NCBI GenBank assembly: GCA_031261505.1
Contig: JAISJN010000001.1
Location: 1 to 64,000 of the forward strand
DNA from: Clostridioides sp.
GTDB taxonomy: Bacteria > Bacillota > Clostridia > Peptostreptococcales > Peptostreptococcaceae
Length of the DNA stretch: 64,000 nucleotides
Direction of reading: 5' to 3'
Under the pieces are notes generated by a model. The model had not been told where the DNA came from and did not search any database. It saw nothing but the letters and a program-made list of their open reading frames with translations. Made by a program: the position numbers and the translations under genes. Below, piece by piece: positions 44,127 through 53,479 of this stretch (positions are counted from its first letter, which is position 1; every line of letters starts with the position of its first letter).

Positions 44127-44241
44127 AACCATTCCACCTTTCAAAATTTAGATAATAGTTTAAAACTGCTCTGTTAATAATGTATTCGAGTTTGTTGATT
44201 GGTAGAACCTGTTCCAATTAAATCATCAATAAACAGGATTG

Positions 44242-44250
44242 TGGTATAAT
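44242..44250 (+). promoter_or_regulatory. Extended -10 promoter of the tsaE operon
   Basis: TGG-TATAAT (44242-44250), 43 bases before the GTG start; no convincing -35. Confidence 0.55.
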
Positions 44251-44292
44251 AAATATATACAGGTCAAATATTTTGTAAAACAGGAGGAACCA

Positions 44293-44763
44293 GTGAAAAA
44301 ATTGTACCTTAGCAACGAAGAAGAAACTAAAAAAATAGGATATAAGTTGGGAGAACTCGCATTTCCAGGATGTGTAATATGTTTGGTAGGCGACTTAGGC
44401 GCTGGCAAGACTACATTGACACAGAGCCTTGCAAGGGGATTGGATATCGACGATTACGTTACCAGCCCTACTTTCACAATAGTAAACGAGTACGATGGAA
44501 GGTTGAAGCTAAATCACTTCGACGTGTACCGAATTGGAAGCAGTGATGAGATGTACGATATCGGATATGATGAATATATGAACTCAGACGCTGTAAATGT
44601 AATAGAATGGGCAAATTTAATCGAGGACATAATACCAGATGAATATCTGGAAATAGATTTGAACTACAAGGACGAGGGAAGAGAGATCGTGTTAAACGCT
44701 CATGGTGAAGAGCACGAAAGATTCATTGAAGGTGTAATAAGAGCGATTACGGAGGAAAAATAA
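44293..44763 (+). CDS. tsaE: tRNA t6A biosynthesis ATPase TsaE
   Basis: 156 residues from the GTG after CAGGAGGAACCA; upstream in-frame codons have no ribosome-binding site. Walker A GDLGAGKT at residues 33-40 and SPTFTIVNEY. Works with TsaB and TsaD in threonylcarbamoyl transfer to A37 of ANN-decoding tRNAs. Its stop overlaps the tsaB start (TAATG). Confidence 0.95.
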   Translation: MKKLYLSNEEETKKIGYKLGELAFPGCVICLVGDLGAGKTTLTQSLARGLDIDDYVTSPTFTIVNEYDGRLKLNHFDVYRIGSSDEMYDIGYDEYMNSDAVNVIEWANLIEDIIPDEYLEIDLNYKDEGREIVLNAHGEEHERFIEGVIRAITEEK

Positions 44764-45476
44764 TGAGAATACTAGGTATTGATACATCTACAAGGGCGGC
44801 GAGCATTGCCGTTATGGAAGATGATAAATTAATCTGCGAGTTTGTCGTGAGCGATACTAGGACGCATTCACAAAAACTCATGGACATGATTGAAAGCATG
44901 TTAAAAATTTCGGATATTGATATAAATACTATGGAGGCTATAGCTGTATGTGTAGGACCTGGCTCGTTTACTGGAATAAGGATTGGCGTAGCAACAGCAA
45001 AGGCGATTGCACATGTAAACTCCATCCCAGTCATAGCGGTCAACTCGTTAGAATCACTTGCAAATAACGCATCTCTAAGCTTAAAAACAGTGGTGCCAGT
45101 TCTGGACGCACAAAAAAATCAGGTCTATTCAGCCAAGTATGGATTTAGAAAAGATGGAAAATGCGAAGTGATAGATGAGATTGGAATTATAAGCGTAGAA
45201 GATTTAATCGCAGAAATCGAAAATAGCAGTGAGGAGTACCTGATCTTAGGCGAGGCATTGATGAAGTACGCAGATAGATTCGAAAACTTGGAAAATGCCG
45301 AAGTACTTGGCGGAAGTAGGAATATTTCAAATGCAAGCAGTGTATGTGAAGTTGCAGCTGAGAAATTTTCTAATGAAGTGGACGTGTATAATTGCTACGA
45401 GGTAAAACCTATGTATCTAAAGAAATCACAGGCGGAAATACAGTACGAAGAAAAACATATGGGTGAACACATTTAA
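44763..45476 (+). CDS. tsaB: tRNA t6A biosynthesis protein TsaB
   Basis: 237 residues of the ASKHA-fold scaffold protein: GIDTSTRAASIAV at the N terminus, VCVGPGSFTGIRIGVATAKA near residue 61. Lacks the metal-binding histidines of TsaD, as expected. One-base overlap with tsaE; rimI follows by 42 bases. Confidence 0.95.
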   Translation: MRILGIDTSTRAASIAVMEDDKLICEFVVSDTRTHSQKLMDMIESMLKISDIDINTMEAIAVCVGPGSFTGIRIGVATAKAIAHVNSIPVIAVNSLESLANNASLSLKTVVPVLDAQKNQVYSAKYGFRKDGKCEVIDEIGIISVEDLIAEIENSSEEYLILGEALMKYADRFENLENAEVLGGSRNISNASSVCEVAAEKFSNEVDVYNCYEVKPMYLKKSQAEIQYEEKHMGEHI

Positions 45477-45518
45477 GATTTTGAATTATTGAATTAAAAT
45501 GAAAACTGAGAGGTATTT

Positions 45519-46007
45519 ATGGAAGATAATAAGGAAGAAGATAAAAAAGAAGACAAGAAGGAAATAGAAGTAATATTCGACGGTTTGAAATCAGAGTATA
45601 TAGACGGGATCTTCGAAGTTGAAAAAAGTTGTTTTGAGGACTACTGGAGCAGGGAGTCATTTGTAAAAGAATTGACAAACAGCATGGCAAATTTCGTTGT
45701 TGCATTGGTCGCAGGAAAAGTGGTAGGATATATCGGGACATGGACGATTCTAGAGGAATGCAATATAAACAACGTAGCAGTTCATCCAGATTTTAGAGGT
45801 CTTAAAATAGGAGATAGACTGATGAGCGAGTTGATCTGTAGATGCCAATCAGATGAATTGACGGCTATAACACTCGAGGTCAGAAAATCAAATAGTATTG
45901 CCCAAAATTTATACAGGAAATATGGATTCAAAATCTCTGGAATAAGGAAGGAATACTACTCAAACAACAGAGAAGACGCAATTATAATGTGGAAGCAATT
46001 AAAATAG
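45519..46007 (+). CDS. rimI: Ribosomal-protein-alanine N-acetyltransferase RimI-like
   Basis: 162-residue GNAT acetyltransferase. The acetyl-CoA loop is RGLKIG near residue 93, preceded by NINNVAVHPDF, and the C-terminal YGFKISGIRKEYYSN is typical of RimI. The first ~17 residues are an unusual stretch of Asp, Glu and Lys, longer than in most RimI proteins. Placed between tsaB and tsaD as in many Firmicutes. Confidence 0.9.
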   Translation: MEDNKEEDKKEDKKEIEVIFDGLKSEYIDGIFEVEKSCFEDYWSRESFVKELTNSMANFVVALVAGKVVGYIGTWTILEECNINNVAVHPDFRGLKIGDRLMSELICRCQSDELTAITLEVRKSNSIAQNLYRKYGFKISGIRKEYYSNNREDAIIMWKQLK

Positions 46008-46134
46008 ATAAGATTGATATAAAAATTAAGAGTAATTTGAGATATACCCTGAGATTGCAACTTATGGTATGACTTAAGGAATATTAAATTGGAATAATAC
46101 GATAATGGTTCGGCTAGAATTGAGGAGGGATAGA

Positions 46135-47151
46135 ATGGAAGATATTATAACTATGGCAATTGAAAGCAGTTGTGACGAGACAGCTGTAGCCATAATAAAA
46201 AACGGTAGGGAAGTGCTGACAAACATCATCTCTACTCAAATTGAAACACATAAAAAATTCGGAGGTGTAGTTCCAGAGGTAGCCTCTAGAAAACACATTG
46301 AAAACATAGATATAGTTGTAGAGGAAGCCCTAGAAGAGGCCAATATGAAATTTAATGATATTACCCATATAGCTGTGACATACGGGCCAGGACTGGTAGG
46401 AGCCTTGTTGGTAGGACTTTCTTATGCAAAGGCTCTAGCGTACACACTTGGAATACCACTAGTCGGCGTAAATCATATAGAGGGGCATTTGAGTGCAAAT
46501 TACATTGCTCATAAAGATTTAGTACCTCCGTTTATAACATTGATCGTATCAGGTGGACACACTCATTTGGTAGAGGTGAGCGACTACGGAAAATATGAAA
46601 TACTTGGAAAAACTAGAGACGATGCCTCAGGGGAAGCATTTGACAAAATTGCAAGGGCTATGGGTCTAGGATATCCAGGTGGACCTATAATAGATAGGTT
46701 GGCAAAGGAAGGAAATAGAGAAGCCATAGACTTCCCGAGGGCATATATGGACGACGGATACGATTTTAGTTTCAGTGGTCTAAAATCATCAGTGCTAAAT
46801 TATTTAAATGCTAAGAAGATGAAGGGCGAAGAAATCGTAGTTGAAGACGTTGCTGCGTCTTTCCAAGAGGCGGTTGTGGAAGTACTTGCAACGAAGGCTT
46901 TAAAGGCTGCAAAAGACAAGGGCTATGATATAATCACCTTATCTGGAGGAGTGGCTTCAAACTCTAGATTGAGGGAAAAAATCGTGGAGTTAGCCTCTGG
47001 CACAAACATAGATGTCAAATATCCTCCATTGGTTTTATGCACTGATAATGCAGCTATGATAGGTTGTGCCGGGTATTATAATTATATAGCTGGAATTAGA
47101 GACGATATGAGCCTAAACGCAGTACCCAATCTAAAAATAGGTGAGAGATAG
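46135..47151 (+). CDS. tsaD: tRNA N6-adenosine threonylcarbamoyltransferase TsaD
   Basis: 338 residues from the ATG after GAGGAGGG. Metal-binding HIEGH at residues 114-118, SGGHTHLV near 138, and [14 protein letters not shown] near 268; all catalytic elements are present. Ends the tsaE-tsaB-rimI-tsaD set. Confidence 0.96.
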   Translation: MEDIITMAIESSCDETAVAIIKNGREVLTNIISTQIETHKKFGGVVPEVASRKHIENIDIVVEEALEEANMKFNDITHIAVTYGPGLVGALLVGLSYAKALAYTLGIPLVGVNHIEGHLSANYIAHKDLVPPFITLIVSGGHTHLVEVSDYGKYEILGKTRDDASGEAFDKIARAMGLGYPGGPIIDRLAKEGNREAIDFPRAYMDDGYDFSFSGLKSSVLNYLNAKKMKGEEIVVEDVAASFQEAVVEVLATKALKAAKDKGYDIITLSGGVASNSRLREKIVELASGTNIDVKYPPLVLCTDNAAMIGCAGYYNYIAGIRDDMSLNAVPNLKIGER

Positions 47152-47221
47152 CTAGAACTAAATGTATCACATGGTTGATTAAATTAACTTAAATTATCAT
47201 GATAGGGAGTGAGGTAGTAAG

Positions 47222-47719
47222 ATGTTAGTGACAAGTACAGGAATTCTAAACGGAAAAATCAAGGACGAGTATGGAGGACGAGGAAAGCAATTTAATGAAA
47301 ATGGAGTGCCAAATTTTTCGCTTCCATTCAAAATAGAAGATGCGCCAGAGAACACCGTGTCATTTGCAATAGTGTTAGACGACAAGGACGCCTATCCAGT
47401 AACGGGTGGTTTCGTCTGGGTTCACTGGGTAGCAGGCAACATTACGAGAAACGAACTAGAAGATAATGAGAGCATAACGTCAGATGATTTCGTCCAGGGG
47501 TCTAATAGTTGGATGAGTGTTCAGGGTGGGAATCAGAGCAGGGAACTAAGCAGTTACTACGGTGGGATGAATCCACCAGATAGACCTCATATTTACGAAT
47601 TACACGTATATGCATTGGATAAGTTACTCAACCTAGGAAACGGATTTTACATGAATGAAATGTACAGACAGATGGAAGGACATGTCCTAGATGAATACAC
47701 ATTAAAGGGCTTGTATTAA
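47222..47719 (+). CDS. PEBP family protein (YbhB/YbcL-like)
   Basis: 165-residue phosphatidylethanolamine-binding-like protein: SFAIVLDDKDA, FVWVHWVAGNI and the GGMNPPDRPHIYELHVYALD anion-pocket region. No signal peptide, so cytosolic. Bacterial members have no agreed role. ATG after GGGAGTGAGG. Confidence 0.88.
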   Translation: MLVTSTGILNGKIKDEYGGRGKQFNENGVPNFSLPFKIEDAPENTVSFAIVLDDKDAYPVTGGFVWVHWVAGNITRNELEDNESITSDDFVQGSNSWMSVQGGNQSRELSSYYGGMNPPDRPHIYELHVYALDKLLNLGNGFYMNEMYRQMEGHVLDEYTLKGLY

Positions 47720-48183
47720 TTGATATAGCGAGCGAGCAATCAATCAAGAGAGTAAGCAAGCAAGAGAGAGCAAGCAAAATAGCAAACAAGAAAAGAAGAA
47801 GGGCTTAATAGCTGGAGTTTAACGTAAGGACTGCGTTGCGATTCAGATTATTAAGTCCTTTGTTGTATTGGAAATTTTAACCTTTAAAATACGACAGCAA
47901 AATAGGTTTGAGTACCGTTTTTTCAAGTAGAGCATACTGCTAATTTAAGATAAAAACCTACGTATTTTGGAAAATCAGAACAAAAAATTCACATAAATAT
48001 GATGAGAAAATTGAAAATAAGTTGAAATTTTCCAGAAGATGTAATATAATTACTTTGTAATAAAATTAATAAAATGTCGGTATATGTTGCATGAAGCAAT
48101 ATAAATTAAGCTTAAAGCGAAAATTGGTTTAATGTTGAAGGCAGCAACAGGTAAATGACAAAAATTAAACAAGGGGGATTTGT
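47720..48183. other. Intergenic region PEBP gene - symporter gene
   Basis: 464 bases: a purine-rich tetranucleotide tract (47727-47800), then a hairpin AAGGGCTTAATA (47799-47810) / TATTAAGTCCTT (47849-47860) followed by TTGTTG that may terminate the upstream gene, then AT-rich sequence with a possible TATAAT near 48044. No gene seen. Confidence 0.55.
47727..47800 (+). repeat. Purine-rich imperfect tetranucleotide tract
   Basis: GCGAGCGAGCAATCAATCAAG, then AAGCAAGCAAGAGAGAGCAAG-type units. Same character as 20581-20705 and 55880-55957. Confidence 0.7.
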
Positions 48184-49599
48184 ATGCAAAGTTCATTCTT
48201 CAAACAATTTCTAATGATATCGGACTGGAAAACGATTTTAATGATGGTAGTTCTAGTCGGTACATTCGCAATAATAAAAGCATGCGAAAAGAAAAATATC
48301 AGTTTTACAAAGAGGACTATAATCGCGACTACAATAGGTCTTGCGATAGGTGTGGTAGTTCAACTGGCAGCTGGTACGCCAGATGATCCATCGAAGGTAG
48401 CTTGGATGGCGGAAACGTCTAAATGGTACCATTTATTCGGTTCAGGATTCATGTCAATCTTAAAAATGATAGTGGTTCCAATGGTATTTGTATCAATTTT
48501 AAGGGTAATTATAAGCATGGCTGAGGGCGAAGACTTATCGTCACTCACTTTTAAATCACTAGGAACTATCATGTCTATGACTGCTATTGCCGGAGTAGTT
48601 GGTATAGTAGTAGGTAAGGCTATGGGACTAGGCTTAGGCTATCAAACAGTTTACGACAAGGCTACAAATATAAACGAAATACAGCCTATAGTAGATACGT
48701 TTTTAGCGCTTTTACCATCTAATCCAATCGAGGCGATGGCAACTACAAATGTAGTAGGGGTAATTATCTTCGCGGCGTTCTTGGGAATAGCAATCAGAAG
48801 ACAAAATAAAAAATACCGTGAAGTAATAAAACCGTTTGTAGATTTAGTGGAAGCTACATATAAGATAATAATGAGTGTGGCTATGACTATAATAAAACTA
48901 ATGCCTTACGCAATAGTGGCTATGTTGGCGACTACTATTATAGACAATGGTATAGCTACATTGATGCCAGTTCTAGAATTTATAGTGGCTATATACATAG
49001 CGATAATAATAATGTTTGCCATAGAATTAGTAGCATTGGCTGTATTCGGGTTAAATCCTATTACCTACATTAAGAAGGTAACAGATCCACTTTTACTTGG
49101 ATTTACATCGAGATCTACACTAGGAACATTGCCAGTAAGTATAAAAACTATGACGAATAAATTGGGATTAGAAGAAAACCTAGGAAGCTTTGTAGGTGGA
49201 CTAGGAGCAAACATAGGATTAGCGGCATGTGCTGCAATATTCCCGGCATTAGTATGTGTTATGATCACCAACATGGTTGGGATACAGATGGATGCTACAT
49301 TCTATGCCATGTTATTCGTTGTAATAGCGATAAGTGCCTTTGGTATAGCAGGTATACCAGGGACAGCTACAGTTGCAGTCTCAGTAGTGCTAAGCGCAAT
49401 GGGAATGGGAGATTACTTCCCATTGATAGGAGCTATACTAGCAGTCGACCCAATCATAGATATGGGTAGAACTCTACTAAACGTAAACAGCGGAATAGTA
49501 GAATCTCTAATAGTAGGTAAACTAACTGGAAAAATAGACATGAAGGTCTACAACGAACCAGTTAAGGTAGATGAATTGGATGTAGTAAAAAACGCATAG
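48184..49599 (+). CDS. Dicarboxylate/amino acid:cation symporter, TcyP (cystine)-like
   Basis: 471-residue secondary transporter of the DAACS (GltP/DctA) family: SILKMIVVPMVFVSIL, the serine-rich reentrant loop GFTSRSTLGTLPVSIKTM, and GIPGTATVAVSVVLSAMG with the final VDPIIDMGRTLLNV. The long N-terminal region with a separate first helix and the SRSTLGTLP loop favour the L-cystine importer TcyP over glutamate carriers; this is a family-level judgement. ATG after AAGGGGGA. Confidence 0.85.
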   Translation: MQSSFFKQFLMISDWKTILMMVVLVGTFAIIKACEKKNISFTKRTIIATTIGLAIGVVVQLAAGTPDDPSKVAWMAETSKWYHLFGSGFMSILKMIVVPMVFVSILRVIISMAEGEDLSSLTFKSLGTIMSMTAIAGVVGIVVGKAMGLGLGYQTVYDKATNINEIQPIVDTFLALLPSNPIEAMATTNVVGVIIFAAFLGIAIRRQNKKYREVIKPFVDLVEATYKIIMSVAMTIIKLMPYAIVAMLATTIIDNGIATLMPVLEFIVAIYIAIIIMFAIELVALAVFGLNPITYIKKVTDPLLLGFTSRSTLGTLPVSIKTMTNKLGLEENLGSFVGGLGANIGLAACAAIFPALVCVMITNMVGIQMDATFYAMLFVVIAISAFGIAGIPGTATVAVSVVLSAMGMGDYFPLIGAILAVDPIIDMGRTLLNVNSGIVESLIVGKLTGKIDMKVYNEPVKVDELDVVKNA

Positions 49600-49690
49600 A
49601 AGATACACCGAGAAAAGCGTAGAAATTACATCAAAAAGCGTGTATAAGACGCTGTAAGAAATGCATATAAATTAAGTGCATAGAAATCGT

Positions 49691-49731
49691 AAAACCCCCT
49701 CTAACAAATCCACTTTAGAGGGGGTTTTTAT
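49691..49731. terminator. Bidirectional terminator between the symporter and ade
   Basis: AAAACCCCCTCTAA (49691-49704) pairs with TTAGAGGGGGTTTT (49715-49728), with T and A tracts on the two sides. Confidence 0.93.
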
Positions 49732-49735
49732 TGAA

Positions 49736-51481
49736 TTATGAAATTATCAAATCAACGACCTTGCCTTCTTTTACCCTGACAAGACCCATGTCTGAAATCT
49801 TAAGCTCTGGATTTACGACTAGTCCTAGCATAGATAGAGATAAAATTGGGTTGAAGTGATTGTATCCGAGGGAAATCATCTCTTCTCTGACATGTCTTAT
49901 ATCGCGACCGAGTTTATCTATAGGTTCGTCTGATAATATACCTGCTATAGGAAGTCTCACCTGTGCCATTACTTCGCCGTCTTTGCAGACAACATATCCA
50001 CCTTGAGATTCTATCACTGTATTGCAGGCCAGCACGATATCGTCTAGGTTTTTACCAGTTACAATCAGGTTGTGGTGGTCGTGAGCATATGTCGTCGCAG
50101 CAGCACCCTCTTTTAATATATCTCCGGTCACGAGGCCAAGTCCGATGTTTCCGTTTTTACCGTGTCTTTCTATGACGGCAATGAGCAAGCAGTCGCTGTC
50201 TTGCCAGTTTAGACGACCGTCCACTACGGGAATATCCCTTTCGACTTCGTTAGAGTTGATAGTTCCGTCGTTTACCTCTATGACCCTACATCTCACTGTG
50301 TTTTTGGCAGAGTTGCTATTTGAATTATCTGAACCAGAAATATCGACCTTGATTTCGAAATCTTCTTTTTTGACCTTGTCTATTTTTATACTATTGTAGA
50401 ATTCTTCTGGGAACTTATAACTTGCATTGCTCAGGAATTCCTGTCCTTTTTCGTAGATTAATTTTCCGTTCTTAAATGTCTTTGAAACTTCCATTTCCTC
50501 AGCGGACTCGAGTAGTACCATATCGGCTAGTCTTCCAGGGGCAATTGTGCCTCTATCTCTGAAGTTCATTCTCATAGAAGGGGTGTAAGTGGAGCAGAAT
50601 ACAGCGTCTTCAAGTCTGAATCCCTTTTCTATAGCCCCAGCTACGACTTTGTTTAAATGACCGTCAAACGCAAAATCGTCTGCCATGGTGTCGTCGGTCA
50701 CAAAAGAAGTGTGTTGGTATAAATTGTTTTCTATTACGTAGTCCAAGACCTCTTGTTTAAGCATTTTATCTTGAATTTCTACAAACATACCCATATCGTA
50801 TCTCTGTTTGATCTCTTCTAAGTTATGCTCGGTGTGGTCGGCGTCAATTCCAAGATATAAGAATTTAGCTAGATCCAAGTCGACCAATTTTGGACAATGA
50901 CCTTCTACAATATATTGAGGATCTTGCTTTCTAATGTGTTTTATAAAGCGAGTGATGTCTAAGTTGTTATCTTCCTTGATGACCTGGGCGTAATTCATAA
51001 CCTCTCCGACGCAGACGATGCCGTCGCATTTTGAAAGCTCGACCATAGCGTCGAAATCGACCGTTCCGCCTGTGGTTTCTAACTCGGAAGACGTAGATGG
51101 TACAGAACTAGGGATAGCCATAAATACATCTATCTTAGCTTCCTTGCCAGCTTTGATCATTTCCTCGACACCGTGTACTCCAAATACATTTGTAATCTCG
51201 TGAGGCTCGGCTACAACGGTAGTGATACCGTAAGAGGCTACCTTGTCGCAGAAGAATTCTGGTGTGGTCATTGAGCTTTCTATATGCATGTGAATGTCGA
51301 CTAGGCCTGGTATCAGGTGTTTTCCCTCACAGTCGACGATTTCATCTGATTCAAATTCGTATTTATTTTCTTTATCGACGTATAGTACCTTTCCGTCTAA
51401 GACAGCGACATCGGCGCTGTTAAAGGTTTTTGTGTAAGAATTAAAAACTAGTGCATTTTTCAAAAGTAAATCGATTTTCAT
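49736..51481 (-). CDS. ade: Adenine deaminase
   Basis: Converts adenine to hypoxanthine and ammonia in purine salvage. 581 residues, normal length: metal-binding HMHIESSM at residues 64-71, VEGHCPKL near 193, GIDADHTEHN near 215, DDTMADD, and the second-half HDHHN segment. The region between residues ~365 and 400 is Asn/Ser-rich (DISGSDNSNSNSAKN), an insertion or linker not usual in the family. TAAGGAGG precedes the ATG on the - strand. Confidence 0.95.
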   Translation of the reverse strand: MKIDLLLKNALVFNSYTKTFNSADVAVLDGKVLYVDKENKYEFESDEIVDCEGKHLIPGLVDIHMHIESSMTTPEFFCDKVASYGITTVVAEPHEITNVFGVHGVEEMIKAGKEAKIDVFMAIPSSVPSTSSELETTGGTVDFDAMVELSKCDGIVCVGEVMNYAQVIKEDNNLDITRFIKHIRKQDPQYIVEGHCPKLVDLDLAKFLYLGIDADHTEHNLEEIKQRYDMGMFVEIQDKMLKQEVLDYVIENNLYQHTSFVTDDTMADDFAFDGHLNKVVAGAIEKGFRLEDAVFCSTYTPSMRMNFRDRGTIAPGRLADMVLLESAEEMEVSKTFKNGKLIYEKGQEFLSNASYKFPEEFYNSIKIDKVKKEDFEIKVDISGSDNSNSNSAKNTVRCRVIEVNDGTINSNEVERDIPVVDGRLNWQDSDCLLIAVIERHGKNGNIGLGLVTGDILKEGAAATTYAHDHHNLIVTGKNLDDIVLACNTVIESQGGYVVCKDGEVMAQVRLPIAGILSDEPIDKLGRDIRHVREEMISLGYNHFNPILSLSMLGLVVNPELKISDMGLVRVKEGKVVDLIIS

Positions 51482-51650
51482 GTTTTCCTCCTTAAATGGT
51501 GACTGCTTTGTGCTGGTATATATTTTTTACATTATAACACATTTGACACCAGGTGCTAAATAAAAAATAATATATTTACTGAGGAGGGGTAAAGGACATC
51601 AGAAAAGATTGACTATACAGTAAATATAAGTTATAATTAAAGTGGTTGTA

Positions 51651-51731
51651 ATAACTAGAGAAAGTTACCATCTACCTCTATAGGTATGGGTATAATTCTC
51701 ATTTCATAGGATGACAATCATCCACTTAAAT
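51651..51731 (+). repeat. Dispersed hairpin element, copy 7
   Basis: ACTAGAGAAAGTTACCATC, loop TACCTCTATAGGTA, return GGTATAATTCTCATTTC, second hairpin AGGATGACAATCATCC, end CACTTAAAT. It stands 18 bases before tRNA-Ser. Confidence 0.8.
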
Positions 51732-51749
51732 CTTTGAATCACCAACTAA

Positions 51750-51841
51750 GGAGAAGTACTCAAGTGGCTCAAGAGGATCCCCTGCTAAGGGATTAGGCTG
51801 GGTAAACTGGTGCGAGGGTTCGAATCCCTCCTTCTCCGCCA
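51750..51841 (+). tRNA. tRNA-Ser (GCT)
   Basis: Class II tRNA: acceptor GGAGAAG/CTTCTCC, anticodon stem ATCCC/GGGAT around CTGCTAA (anticodon GCT), long variable arm, encoded CCA. 92 bases. Confidence 0.95.
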
Positions 51842-51997
51842 ATTCGTTGTAACTTGAAATCCGAGCTCGTGTCAATTGGCAATGGGCTCGGTTTTCTTTG
51901 TTTCTGAGCTTGTAAGTTCAGAAGATGCTTCAATACTATTCAAGTATGGAGCGAAATTTCTCATAACGCAATCACAATTAAAAAACGGGGGGATAGA

Positions 51998-52675
51998 ATG
52001 TTTACTGATAGCTTTATTTACGCTTCGGCGATAGAACAGTTCTTCACGCTTAGAAAATTGAATAAGAAAAACTTTCCGATAAAAAAATTAGAAACACAGT
52101 TAGATGAACTAATCGCAGACGTATTCAACACTAACCAAGTAGAAAAAAAGAGAATAGATTCATACAGTGATATGAAGAGAATGGACGCCCGTAGCCAGGA
52201 TTCCGTAAATGTTACGATATGCGGTGACGAAGGTTGTATTATAGTACAGAGATATAAGCAGGATCCGATAAAACTAACCATGGACAATAAAAACTGCCTA
52301 ATATACGATTCTATTCACTTATTATCTGAGCTAATTGATATAGGGGAAGTAGACTTGTCATCTCCTCAAATATCTGAATTTTGTGCTATTATGATAAAAT
52401 ACAATGAACTTATCGACTATTACGTAGACCTATACAAGAGGATAATAGATAAAACAATTTTAAAATACCAGAGAAAAGGTTTGGATGAGACAGGTCTAGT
52501 CCTATGCTGGAACAGCTTAAACAGATGCGTTAAATCCTACGATGATTTGGAAGTCAAAGATTATCTAAAGAATATTAGAAGGATGGATGAAAAGCTAGAA
52601 AATATACATGAGTATTGGAAATTTAGGCAGTTGTATCAACCTGAGCCAGAACCTAGTATGGCTGGAGATGATTAA
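51998..52675 (+). CDS. Uncharacterised 225-residue protein
   Basis: No family recognised. ATG after ACGGGGGG. The protein is soluble, mostly helical by eye, with no signal peptide: N-terminal segment FFTLRKLNKKNFPIKKLETQ, a short beta-like part around VNVTICGDEGCIIVQRY (residues 70-86), and a long helical region from 95 onward with many Tyr, Asp and Lys (IDYYVDLYKRIIDKTILKYQ). It ends in an acidic/Pro tail (PEPEPSMAGDD). It follows tRNA-Ser and precedes the PNPOx-fold gene; neither neighbour suggests a role. Confidence 0.7.
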   Translation: MFTDSFIYASAIEQFFTLRKLNKKNFPIKKLETQLDELIADVFNTNQVEKKRIDSYSDMKRMDARSQDSVNVTICGDEGCIIVQRYKQDPIKLTMDNKNCLIYDSIHLLSELIDIGEVDLSSPQISEFCAIMIKYNELIDYYVDLYKRIIDKTILKYQRKGLDETGLVLCWNSLNRCVKSYDDLEVKDYLKNIRRMDEKLENIHEYWKFRQLYQPEPEPSMAGDD

Positions 52676-52800
52676 TCTCTGAAAAATTGTACGAATAAAT
52701 AAAAAATTGGCAATAAATGTGTTAAAAATACAAATAATTTGGGTATAATGTATTCAGGTGCAAATAATGCCTAATTTAAATTATTCAAGGAGGAAAGAAG

Positions 52801-53202
52801 ATGATAGATTACGAATCAATTCTTAAGGAAAATCCAAATGGCGTCCTAGCTACTCAAAATGGCAAGGGAGTACAAACGAGGGTAGTTCAATACTTATTCT
52901 CTGAAGACAATAAAGTATATTTCTGCACAAGTAGTGAAAAGCCACTATACGAGCAACTACAAGTTAACCCAGGTGTTTCATTCTGTACATACCCACAGAA
53001 TTTTAGCCAGGTTTTATCGGTTAATGGAAGTGTGGTATTTGTGGACGAAACATCGCTAAAAACACGTGTACTGGATGAAAATCCACAGATTAAAGGGATT
53101 TACAAATTACCAGAAAATCCAGTTTTCAAGATGTTCTACATCGATGTGGAAGAAGTAGTCACATTCAACCATAGCGAAGGTCAAAAAATCTACAAATTTT
53201 AA
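52801..53202 (+). CDS. Pyridoxamine 5'-phosphate oxidase family (split beta-barrel flavin) protein
   Basis: 133 residues with the flavin-binding split-barrel pattern: PNGVLATQNGKGVQTRVVQYLF, KVYFCTSSEKPLYEQLQ and VSFCTYPQNFSQVLSVNGSV. Short single-domain members bind FMN or F420-like cofactors and act as small reductases; substrate unknown. CAAGGAGG precedes the ATG; TATAAT at 52744-52749 is a likely -10. Confidence 0.82.
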   Translation: MIDYESILKENPNGVLATQNGKGVQTRVVQYLFSEDNKVYFCTSSEKPLYEQLQVNPGVSFCTYPQNFSQVLSVNGSVVFVDETSLKTRVLDENPQIKGIYKLPENPVFKMFYIDVEEVVTFNHSEGQKIYKF

Positions 53203-53269
53203 CTAATTATTGCAGGGCCTGTATTACTGAGATGACTTAAAAACAGGTACCTGCGTAATAATGACTCGA

Positions 53270-53302
53270 ATAGATTCCTTCGGCATTGCAAGGAATTTTT
53301 TA
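53270..53302 (+). terminator. Terminator of the PNPOx-fold gene
   Basis: ATTCCTT (53274-53280) pairs with AAGGAAT (53290-53296) and runs into T6. Confidence 0.75.
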
Positions 53303-53310
53303 ATTTTGAT

Positions 53311-53376
53311 ATATAACTTGAGATAAATGTCCATCTATAGGTGATTGCAATCACAAATAATTGCCATTTAAATTAT
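53311..53376 (+). repeat. Dispersed hairpin element, copy 8 (short form)
   Basis: ATAACTTGAGATAAATGTCC, loop ATCTATAGGTGA, then GATTGCAATC and end TTGCCATTTAAATTA; the ATAATTCTCATTT return arm is lost. Confidence 0.7.
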
Positions 53377-53479
53377 CAATATTATATATCAAAACGACGC
53401 TCAATGGTACTCACGAGTCTGACAGCGAATAGTCACTTAAAAACTGTGACGAGTTTAATAACAGAGAGGATGAGATAAG

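Noticed and set aside
47849-48060. Riboswitch or T-box leader of the TcyP-like symporter
   Set aside because: No S-box, T-box AGGGTGGNACCGCG or other known core is present, only AT-rich sequence.
49227-49469. 80-residue frame inside the symporter gene
   Set aside because: Out-of-frame shadow of a strongly conserved transporter.
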